This document shows, piece after piece, positions 40,867 to 47,771 of a stretch of 47,771 bases of DNA. A model generated the notes under the pieces. It was given only the letters and a program-made list of their open reading frames with translations. It was not told where the DNA came from and did no database searches. The translations under genes and the position numbers were made by a program. Source of the stretch: Lachnospiraceae bacterium (lineage in GTDB: Bacteria > Bacillota > Clostridia > Lachnospirales > Lachnospiraceae); assembly GCA_017476665.1 (NCBI GenBank), contig JAFUZJ010000039.1, positions 1 to 47,771 on the forward strand. The letters are read 5' to 3'. Position 1 is the first letter of the stretch. Each line of letters opens with the position of its first letter.

Positions 40867-43008
40867 TTATTTTGCCAAAAGCATCATAATTTCATTCGTC
40901 CGATTGACAAATTTTGTCATCTCTTCGGGTGCGAGCGGTGCCTGCTGCAGCTTTGCCAGATCATACAACTGCTCACAGATCATCTTCGTATTCTCGCCTT
41001 CCTCATGCTCCGTGACATACTGTACCAGTGGATGATTTGCATTCAGGATCAGGGTCTCCCCTTCCCCGCCCATTCCGGGCATATTCATGCCGGGCATGGA
41101 ATACATTTTCATCATATCCTGCATACGTCTTGTCTCCTCCGACAGGGTAAGCACAGATGAAATCTTCTTGTTTTTCAGCTTCTCCACCTTCACTGTGAGT
41201 TTATCATTTTTCAATGCTTTCTTCACGATCTTGCCGAGACTTTCCGCCTGTGCATCCAACTCTGCCTGCGCCTTCTTGGAAGTCTTTGCCTTCAACGCAT
41301 CCGTCACATCCGCATCGATCCGCAGGAACTTCACACCTTCATTCTTGCTCTCCAGTTGGGAGATAAAATGTTGGTCAATATTATGTGTCAGAATCACCGC
41401 ATCCATTTTGGCAGCTTTGAACATATTGATATACTGGCTCTGTTGCTGTTCATCTGTCACATAGTATATGATCTTTTCTTTCTTTTCGTCCGTTTCATCG
41501 GCCGTCTCGTCATTTCCATTGGTCGCATCACTGTCTGCATTGTCCTCTGTAACAATCTCCGCTTCAACCTTCTCGCCGTTTTCGTCCACAGCATCGCCAG
41601 CCGCTTTCTCCGCCTCTTCCTCTGTATCAATAGGCTTGGTTTCCAGGCATTCCGGTAAAGTCAGATATTTGCCCTCCAGATTCTTGAAAAGGATATAATC
41701 ATTCATCTTCTCGCAGAATTTGTCATCTTTCAGACAACCAAATTTGATGAACGGACTGATGTCATCCCAATACTTATCATACTCGTCCTTCTCAGTCTTG
41801 CACATACCGGCAAGCTTGTCCGCCACCTTCTTTGAGATATACTCTGCAATCTTCTTCACGAAACCATCATTCTGCAGTGCACTCCTGGATACATTCAAAG
41901 GCAGATCCGGGCAGTCGATCACACCCTTCAGCAGAAGCAGAAACTCCGGGATCACCTCTTTGATATTATCTGCGATGAATACCTGATTATTATACAGTTT
42001 GATCGTTCCCTCAATGGACTCATACTCCATATTGATCTTCGGGAAATACAGAATACCCTTCAGGTTGAACGGATAGTCCATGTTCAAATGGATCCAGAAC
42101 AGAGGCTCTTTGTAATCCAGGAAGACTTTCCGGTAAAATTCCAGATATTCTTCCTTTGTACACTCATTCGGATGTCTGGTCCAAAGAGGATGGGTTTCGT
42201 TCATCAGCTCCGGACGCTTACGGATCTTATATTTCTTCTCCTCCGGCTCCTTTTCCGTCTTTTCCCCATCAGCGCCTTCAGCTGACGCCTCCGCTTTCTT
42301 CTCCGGCTGGATCTCCTCGATCACCACATCATCCGGCAGCTTCTCTGATTCCTTGACGATCTGCGTCTCCTTGGTGTCCGCCTTGGACAGATAAATTTCT
42401 GTGGGCATAAAGGAGCAATACTTCTTCACAACCTCTCTCGCCTTATACTCGTTACAGAACTCCAGGCAATCTTCGTTTAGGAACAGCGTGATAGTCGTGC
42501 CGACCTCCGTCCGGTCACCATCCTCCATAGAAAACTCAGTGCCGCCGTCACATTCCCAATGCACCGGCTTTGCGTCCTTTTTATAAGACAAGGTATCAAT
42601 ATGCACCTCATCCGCTACCATAAATGCAGAATAGAAGCCCAGGCCGAAATGTCCGATGATCTGATCTGCATTGCTCTTATCCTTATACTTTTCAATAAAA
42701 TCTGTTGCACCGGAGAACGCGATCTGATTGATATACTCCTCTACCTCATCCGCTGTCATGCCAAGACCATTATCCTTGAATACCAGCGTCTTATGCTCGG
42801 GATCTACGATCACATCCACTCTCGCTTTATAATCCTCCGGCAGACTGTACTCTCCCATCATGTCCAGTTTTTTCAGCTTAGTCACGGCATCACATCCGTT
42901 GGAAATCAGCTCTCTGTAAAAAATATCATGATCCGAATACAACCATTTTTTGATAATAGGAAAAATATTTTCACTGTTAATAGATAAGCTTCCGCTCTTT
43001 GTTGCCAT
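40867..43008 (-). CDS. htpG: Molecular chaperone HtpG (Hsp90 family)
   Basis: A 713-residue Hsp90. GHKL ATPase landmarks: ELISNGCDAVTKL (catalytic Glu, Mg-binding Asn), VFKDNGLGMTADEV and GHFGLGFYSAFMVAD. The middle domain follows (LPLNVSRSALQND, with the catalytic Arg). Two acidic insertions are present: a normal charged linker (EKKAEASAEGADGEKTEKEP) and a second, unusual one after CLETKPID with about 60 Glu/Asp-rich residues. ATG 43008 (MATKSGSLSINSENIF) is the family start; a longer frame to 43080 crosses the CIRCE and promoter. It is alone on its transcript. Confidence 0.95.
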   Translation of the reverse strand: MATKSGSLSINSENIFPIIKKWLYSDHDIFYRELISNGCDAVTKLKKLDMMGEYSLPEDYKARVDVIVDPEHKTLVFKDNGLGMTADEVEEYINQIAFSGATDFIEKYKDKSNADQIIGHFGLGFYSAFMVADEVHIDTLSYKKDAKPVHWECDGGTEFSMEDGDRTEVGTTITLFLNEDCLEFCNEYKAREVVKKYCSFMPTEIYLSKADTKETQIVKESEKLPDDVVIEEIQPEKKAEASAEGADGEKTEKEPEEKKYKIRKRPELMNETHPLWTRHPNECTKEEYLEFYRKVFLDYKEPLFWIHLNMDYPFNLKGILYFPKINMEYESIEGTIKLYNNQVFIADNIKEVIPEFLLLLKGVIDCPDLPLNVSRSALQNDGFVKKIAEYISKKVADKLAGMCKTEKDEYDKYWDDISPFIKFGCLKDDKFCEKMNDYILFKNLEGKYLTLPECLETKPIDTEEEAEKAAGDAVDENGEKVEAEIVTEDNADSDATNGNDETADETDEKKEKIIYYVTDEQQQSQYINMFKAAKMDAVILTHNIDQHFISQLESKNEGVKFLRIDADVTDALKAKTSKKAQAELDAQAESLGKIVKKALKNDKLTVKVEKLKNKKISSVLTLSEETRRMQDMMKMYSMPGMNMPGMGGEGETLILNANHPLVQYVTEHEEGENTKMICEQLYDLAKLQQAPLAPEEMTKFVNRTNEIMMLLAK

Positions 43009-43033
43009 AATATTCACATCCTTTCTGAAAAAC

Positions 43034-43062
43034 AGTTTAAGACAGTAAAACAAAAAAGTCAA
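43034..43062 (-). promoter_or_regulatory. Promoter of htpG
   Basis: TTGACT (43057-43062) and TAAACT (43034-43039) on the minus strand, 17-nt spacer, just downstream of CIRCE. Confidence 0.6.
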
Positions 43063-43069
43063 CACAAAA

Positions 43070-43096
43070 TTAGCACTCAAGCATGTTGAGTGCTAA
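43070..43096. promoter_or_regulatory. CIRCE operator (HrcA binding site)
   Basis: TTAGCACTC (43070-43078), nine bases, GAGTGCTAA (43088-43096): the perfect CIRCE consensus. It lies 7 nt upstream of the htpG -35 box, so HrcA should repress htpG. Confidence 0.92.
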
Positions 43097-43138
43097 TAAT
43101 TCCGCAAAAATCCCTGTTTTTCAAGCATTTCTCCAATT

Positions 43139-44215
43139 CTAAAATTTTTCTAAATCGGGAAAATATTTCTCATATACCTCAAAAAAATTGTGTGTCTGAA
43201 CCGCATCATCATGGATGAACTCGACTTTATCCCAAAGGGACTGATTCAGATTTCGCGCCAAGGTGTCCACAAAAGCGTCATACTCCTGACCAAAGGTCTC
43301 CTTTCGCCGCTGCTCCACAATCTTCAACTTATTGGCATCCGTTTCTTCCCTGTTAAAGGTATTAAGGCATTTGATGATATGATATCCGCTGTTCGTCTCG
43401 ATCACCGGACTGATCTCGTCTGTCTGGAGTTTGAACGCCGCTTCCTCAAAGACCTGATCCAACTCTCCCTTTCCGAAAGAATAGGTAATGTTGGTATCTT
43501 CGCTGTACTTTGCTGCCAGATCTGCAAAATCATTCTGCCCGGTCATAGCCAACTCCCGAATCTCACATATCTTTTCGTAGGCCGATCTTTTGGCATCGGT
43601 TGACAATTCAACCTGATTGCCCGCGCCGTCCAATGCGGAAGTTCGAAGCAAAATATGTTGTACCGTCACCGTCCGGGCCTCATCATCACTGATCTCCGGG
43701 TTGATTCCATCAATCAGATTTTGATATATTTTCTGAGACAATGCATACTCTGCATAAAGCTTTTCTACCGTACTTTCGGACAGGTTCATCTCCTTGATTT
43801 CCGTTTGATTCAGAGACTGATAATACTCTTTTGCCGCTGCTTTCACCATCGCCGTCTCTTGCTCATCCAGTGTAACTCCTCTGTCCTGCGCCAGCAGATA
43901 CATGGTCTTGACCTGTGCAATCCTTGCCAACACAGTCTCTTTCACATTCTGCTCCAATGTCACACCATCCAGGGAAACATTCCAGATTTCCTTGCCATAG
44001 ACATCTTCATACTGATTCTGCGCAGTCGTCAAATACACCATGATCTCGCTTAAGCTGCAGGATTCCCCTTCAATCCGAAATATCTCATCCTTGGAAAACC
44101 CTCTGGTGAACACAACCCTTGTTCCGGTCTTGTTGCGCAGTCTCAATCCCGCGATCCCGGCTATGACCACTGCGGTCAGAATCAGAATACCGATCAATAA
44201 TCTTTTTCTCTTCAT
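43139..44215 (-). CDS. Parvulin-type peptidyl-prolyl isomerase, membrane anchored (PrsA/SurA-like)
   Basis: A 358-residue exported foldase. Residues 6-25 are a hydrophobic signal-anchor (LLIGILILTAVVIAGIAGL) without a lipobox Cys. A helical SurA-N-like part follows, then the rotamase: VTVQHILLRTSAL, FADLAAKYSEDTN, SFGKGELDQVFEEAAFKLQ, and SGYHIIKCLN. It would catalyse proline isomerisation of proteins outside the membrane. Transcribed away from htpG's CIRCE region on the same strand, 17 nt after the ilvE-type gene, probably one transcript. Confidence 0.85.
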   Translation of the reverse strand: MKRKRLLIGILILTAVVIAGIAGLRLRNKTGTRVVFTRGFSKDEIFRIEGESCSLSEIMVYLTTAQNQYEDVYGKEIWNVSLDGVTLEQNVKETVLARIAQVKTMYLLAQDRGVTLDEQETAMVKAAAKEYYQSLNQTEIKEMNLSESTVEKLYAEYALSQKIYQNLIDGINPEISDDEARTVTVQHILLRTSALDGAGNQVELSTDAKRSAYEKICEIRELAMTGQNDFADLAAKYSEDTNITYSFGKGELDQVFEEAAFKLQTDEISPVIETNSGYHIIKCLNTFNREETDANKLKIVEQRRKETFGQEYDAFVDTLARNLNQSLWDKVEFIHDDAVQTHNFFEVYEKYFPDLEKF

Positions 44216-44232
44216 GCCTTATTCCATGGTAC

Positions 44233-45258
44233 TTATTTGATCACATGGATCCAACCTTCAGGTGCCTCGATCCGTCCCATCTGGATACCGGTCAAAGTTT
44301 CATACAGCTTCTTGGTGGTAGGTCCCATCTCTGTCATACCACTGGGCAGGCAGATCTCTGTACCATGATCTACGATCTTGCCAACGGGAGAGATTACGGC
44401 AGCCGTACCGCACAATCCGCACTCCGCGAAATCTTTCACCTCATCCAGATATACTTCTCTTTCCTCTACTTCCAGTCCCAGATATTCCTTCGCCACATAT
44501 ACCAGAGAACGACGGGTGATAGAAGGCAGAATGCTGTCAGACTTCGGAGTCACAACCTTTCCATCCTTTGTCACGAACAGGAAGTTCGCGCCTCCGGTCT
44601 CCTCCACCTTAGTCCGGGTTCCGGGATCCAGATACATGTTCTCGTCATACCCCTCTTTGTGGGCAGATACGATTGCATGCAGGCTCATCGCATAATTCAG
44701 TCCCGCCTTGATATGGCCGGTTCCGTGTGGTGCCGCCCGGTCAAAGTCACTCACCCTGATTGTCAGAGGCTTTACGCCGCCCTTAAAATACGGCCCTACC
44801 GGCGTACAAAGAATCCGGAACTGATACTCCTCCGCAGGTTTTACACCGATTACAGGATTGGAACCAAACATATAAGGACGCACATACAATGTAGCGCCGC
44901 TGCCATAAGGGGGAACAAACGCCTCATTTGCAGATACAACCTCTGTCACAGCCTGAATGAAACGGTCCTCGGGAAATACCGGCATCTCCAGTCTTTCTGC
45001 AGAATCCTTCATGCGGGATGCATTCAGATCCGGACGGAATGTCACAATATGACCATCCTCGGTGGTATATGCCTTCAAGCCCTCAAATACTGTCTGCGCA
45101 TACTGCAACACTCCTGCACACTCGTTCAGCACGATATTCGGGTCATCCGTGAGCTTTCCCTCATCCCATGCGCCGTTCTTGAACAGAGAAACATATCTCT
45201 TGTCTGTCTGCACATAGCCAAATCCCAGATTTCCCCAATCAATGTTCTTCTTTTCCAT
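44233..45258 (-). CDS. ilvE: Branched-chain amino acid aminotransferase
   Basis: A 341-residue fold-type IV PLP enzyme. It starts MEKKNIDWGNLGFGYVQTD; substrate and PLP residues are in QTVFEGLKAY, GSGATLYVRPYMFGSNP and HIKAGLNYAMSLHA, whose Lys carries PLP. It transaminates Leu, Ile and Val with 2-oxoglutarate. ATG 45258 has AAGGAAAACC upstream; the frame extends to 45318 without support. Confidence 0.94.
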   Translation of the reverse strand: MEKKNIDWGNLGFGYVQTDKRYVSLFKNGAWDEGKLTDDPNIVLNECAGVLQYAQTVFEGLKAYTTEDGHIVTFRPDLNASRMKDSAERLEMPVFPEDRFIQAVTEVVSANEAFVPPYGSGATLYVRPYMFGSNPVIGVKPAEEYQFRILCTPVGPYFKGGVKPLTIRVSDFDRAAPHGTGHIKAGLNYAMSLHAIVSAHKEGYDENMYLDPGTRTKVEETGGANFLFVTKDGKVVTPKSDSILPSITRRSLVYVAKEYLGLEVEEREVYLDEVKDFAECGLCGTAAVISPVGKIVDHGTEICLPSGMTEMGPTTKKLYETLTGIQMGRIEAPEGWIHVIK

Positions 45259-45365
45259 TTGGTTTTCCTTCTTTCCTGAATGTTTTTCATAAATACTCAT
45301 CTGCCAGGGTACGTACACCCAAAAATCACATTTATTATCATACTTTCCAAACCAAAAGTCAATAA

Positions 45366-46742
45366 TCAGTTGCGGGCAACCCCGTTTTCGGAAATGACCT
45401 CCAGGATCTTACTGATATACGTCAGATCCGTCACATCCGAATCCGCAAACTTTCGGGAATTGTCCCGTCTGTTGACATAGACGATATGCCCGGGATTCCG
45501 TTCCCGATCCATCCGATAAATGATCATATAACGGATTCCTTTTCCCTCTATATAATCATAAATTCCGGAACAGAGATCTCGCTTCATCTCGCGGAAATCC
45601 AGGATTGCAATTTTATTCTCATTGAACAGTCTTCCAATGTTCTCCGCATGCAACGCCGACATACTCATCTCACTGTCCGCCGTGAGATCCTCGATTCCGT
45701 TTTCGTGAATCCTTCCGCACACACTGGTATCGCTCTCGTCGAAAAAGAAATACATAGCGTCCAGATTATAATGACAGACCACTTCATTCATCACATCCTG
45801 CAGAATGATTGCCTCATGATGCAACGCTTTCTCAAACAGTTCCATCATAAACTTCGTCTTATTGCGGATCGTCTTTCGATAGCTGGAATTGGCCACCTTG
45901 TCATCTGACAACATATTGCCGTGCAATTCCGGCGTGTAGATGATGTATCTGTTTCGACCTTTCATCTTCCCGATGTACAACATTTTATCCGCCACCAGGA
46001 ACAGCTCCTCATAGGTATGTGCATGGTCAGGAAAGAGCACCGCCCCGATCGTAACCGTCACATGCACTCCGTCTCCGTTTTCCGCGTACAATGCCTCCAC
46101 TGCCAATCGGATCGCCTTCAGATAGGATCTGGCTGACTGTTCATCCTCCGCATGCTCCAACAGGATCATAAACTCATCGCCGCCAATTCTTCCCACGCTG
46201 CCGGCCTTTCCCACCTGTTCCCGAATGATATGCGCCACATCTATGATCACTTCATCTCCGCGCATATGGCCATATACGTCGTTGACACTTTTAAAATTAT
46301 CAATATCCATCACACAAAGGATAAATTTCTCATACGGTCGCTTTGCCGCCAGATGATGCGCCTTCCTGATGATTGCCTGCTTGTTCAGCACGCCTGTCAT
46401 CTGGTCATAGCTGGATTCGGAAATATCCTCCTCCATATTGCGAATATCATACATCTGAATGCATATTGCAGCTTTAGATACATCTGTGTCTCCAAACTCC
46501 AAATGCGCAGATACCCACCGATAATTCTTGTTTTTATCCTGTATACGAAAACAGGTGAACTCCTGCCTGTCCGGTTCCAACTGTTCCACTGTAGTCCGAA
46601 GCTGATCCAGATCCCCCGGATACACGATTTTTTCAAATGTATTTAATTTCTTCAACCCCAGATATGCAAAAAACTGATCCTCTCCTGCAAGGATCCTCAG
46701 GTTCTTATCCACACTGACCGAAAAGCGGTTAAACTGCTCCAT
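45366..46742 (-). CDS. PAS-GGDEF-GAF diguanylate cyclase
   Basis: A 458-residue protein. An N-terminal PAS-like sensor (FAYLGLKKLNTFEKIVYPGD to RIQDKNKNYRWVSAHLEF) leads to a GGDEF domain with VMDIDNFKSVNDVYGH and the active-site GGDEF in RIGGDEFMILLE; no RxxD inhibitory site precedes it. A GAF-like domain (ILQDVMNEVVCHYNLDAMYF) ends it. It should make c-di-GMP. ATG 46742 (MEQFNRFSVSV) has AGGGG upstream and overlaps folA by 14 nt. The adjacent EAL gene would degrade the same signal. Confidence 0.85.
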   Translation of the reverse strand: MEQFNRFSVSVDKNLRILAGEDQFFAYLGLKKLNTFEKIVYPGDLDQLRTTVEQLEPDRQEFTCFRIQDKNKNYRWVSAHLEFGDTDVSKAAICIQMYDIRNMEEDISESSYDQMTGVLNKQAIIRKAHHLAAKRPYEKFILCVMDIDNFKSVNDVYGHMRGDEVIIDVAHIIREQVGKAGSVGRIGGDEFMILLEHAEDEQSARSYLKAIRLAVEALYAENGDGVHVTVTIGAVLFPDHAHTYEELFLVADKMLYIGKMKGRNRYIIYTPELHGNMLSDDKVANSSYRKTIRNKTKFMMELFEKALHHEAIILQDVMNEVVCHYNLDAMYFFFDESDTSVCGRIHENGIEDLTADSEMSMSALHAENIGRLFNENKIAILDFREMKRDLCSGIYDYIEGKGIRYMIIYRMDRERNPGHIVYVNRRDNSRKFADSDVTDLTYISKILEVISENGVARN

Positions 46743-47247
46743 CCTGATCCCCTTTTCTCTGCTTTCTCTCATACTTTAAAAACTGATAAGGAATATCAAA
46801 GTACGTCTGTTCATCGCTATCCGCCGTGATCTCCCATTCCTCGTCCTTATCCAGATTTGGGAAAAAAGCGTCCGCCGCATATTCATGGTCAATCTTTGTG
46901 ACATGTGCCACGTTACAATACGGCAGCATTTGCTTATAAACGCTGTCCCCTCCGATGATATAAACGTCCTCATCCGGGTATTGCTTCAATTCTTCCAAAA
47001 GCTCTTCCACCGAATGGACCACAATGGCATCTTTCACCTGATAATCCTTTTTCGTGGACAAAATAATATTTGTCCGATTCTTTAAAGGCAACCCCTGGGG
47101 GAATGTCTCCAGCGTCTTTCTACCCAATACAACCACCTTGCCTGTGGTCTCTTCCCTGAAATGTTTATGATCATTCGGAATCCGGATCAACAGTTCGTTC
47201 TTATGACCGATTGCCCAATTATTATCTACCGCCACGATCAAATTCAT
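46729..47247 (-). CDS. folA: Dihydrofolate reductase
   Basis: A 172-residue DHFR. It starts MNLIVAVDNNWAIGHKNELL (cofactor loop), with IPNDHKHFREETTGKVVVLGRKT (catalytic Asp, NADPH motif) and IIGGDSVYKQML. It reduces dihydrofolate to tetrahydrofolate. Its end overlaps the GGDEF gene by 14 nt. The last residues (RKGDQDGAV) exceed the standard length slightly. Confidence 0.95.
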   Translation of the reverse strand: MNLIVAVDNNWAIGHKNELLIRIPNDHKHFREETTGKVVVLGRKTLETFPQGLPLKNRTNIILSTKKDYQVKDAIVVHSVEELLEELKQYPDEDVYIIGGDSVYKQMLPYCNVAHVTKIDHEYAADAFFPNLDKDEEWEITADSDEQTYFDIPYQFLKYERKQRKGDQDGAV

Positions 47248-47259
47248 TTGCTTTCCTCC

Positions 47260-47771
47260 TTACAGCGCTGCTATAAACTGCTCTAACGGGATCGGTTTGG
47301 AATAATAATACCCCTGGAAACTTGTCACCGGATACTGCTGCAGGATTGTTTTCATTCCGCAGGTTTCGATTCCTTCCACACAAACCTTTGCCCCAAATGT
47401 ATCCGCCACACCTGTGAAAAATCCTACCAATTCCCGTTCCCTTCGGTCCTCCTCAATATTCTGCACAAAACTTCTGTCAATCTTGATGGTATCAAAAGTC
47501 AGCTCCTTCACGATTCCCATAGAAGAGAAGCCTGTGCCGAAATCATCCAGCGCGAACTTGATCCCCCGCGCTTGAAGATTCACAAAAATATTTTTCAAAA
47601 GCGTCATATCCAACAACCGGCATCTCTCTGTGATCTCCAAGCATAAGTGTTCCGCAGGGAATCCTGTCTCCGCCAAAAGTTCCAGTACCATATCCACGAA
47701 AACCGTATTATCCAACTGTGCAAATGACATATTAACATTTATCACAAAATCAGTACAATACACAATGATAT
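47260..47771 (-). CDS. EAL-domain protein, 5' end outside window
   Basis: The C-terminal 170 residues of an EAL domain: FVINVNMSFAQLDN, CLEITER (the E-x-T-E metal site), KFALDDFGTGFSSM, TIKIDRSFVQNI and CVEGIET with QGYYYSKP. EAL proteins hydrolyse c-di-GMP to pGpG. The EAL signature itself lies upstream, beyond the edge. The frame is open to the edge, so a longer multi-domain protein is likely. Confidence 0.85.
   Translation of the reverse strand, partial: IIVYCTDFVINVNMSFAQLDNTVFVDMVLELLAETGFPAEHLCLEITERCRLLDMTLLKNIFVNLQARGIKFALDDFGTGFSSMGIVKELTFDTIKIDRSFVQNIEEDRRERELVGFFTGVADTFGAKVCVEGIETCGMKTILQQYPVTSFQGYYYSKPIPLEQFIAAL

Overview
The window looks like chromosomal DNA of an anaerobic, low-to-mid GC Firmicute, most likely a Lachnospiraceae-type member of the Clostridia. 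The evidence is gene content: an oxygen-sensitive class III ribonucleotide reductase (nrdD-nrdG), paired glgC/glgD subunits, a dgt-dnaG-rpoD-trmK block, a DUF6110 protein next to a P1B ATPase, and Gram-positive style ribosome-binding sites. Nearly all host genes lie on the minus strand. No rRNA and no CRISPR array were seen.

Region 1 (1-6360) holds an inositol-phosphatase family gene cut by the left edge, a MATE exporter broken by a frameshift, an aldose-epimerase-like gene broken by an in-frame stop, an HD-GYP protein, a DUF554 membrane protein and a two-domain SseB-like protein. Region 2 (6380-14250) is an accessory stretch of short, AT-richer genes (RNA ligase-like, GNAT, Cof phosphatase, methyltransferase, histidine phosphatase, dCMP deaminase, DUF3800, UDG-like, DUF2809). 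Between them lie decayed pieces: an ADP-ribosylglycohydrolase tail, a beheaded HD hydrolase, a GNAT gene with a 13-bp tandem duplication, a frameshifted purN-like gene and an HTH tail. It reads as a hotspot of gene gain and decay.

Region 3 (14256-29324) is conserved housekeeping: cardiolipin synthase, enolase with a structured leader, the P1B ATPase pair, nrdDG with two NrdR-like boxes behind a good promoter, a uridine-kinase-like gene, trmK, rpoD, dnaG and dgt.

Region 4 (29530-38293) is an 8.76-kb integrated element in the 3' end of tRNA-Leu(CAG), bounded by a 17-bp direct repeat. It carries a tyrosine integrase with candidate arm sites at both ends, four coupled microproteins, a ribbon-helix-helix regulator with a palindromic operator, hicAB, a terminase-small-subunit-like gene with no other packaging or structural genes, a RepA-like ATPase followed by iteron-like repeats, an excisionase-like protein, an XRE repressor and a strongly structured 0.4-kb non-coding tract. 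The layout resembles a phage satellite (PICI-like island) and is the most interesting object in the window.

Region 5 (38296-47771) returns to host genes: glgD/glgC, htpG behind a perfect CIRCE element, a parvulin-type foldase, a branched-chain aminotransferase, a PAS-GGDEF-GAF protein, dihydrofolate reductase and an EAL-domain gene cut by the right edge.
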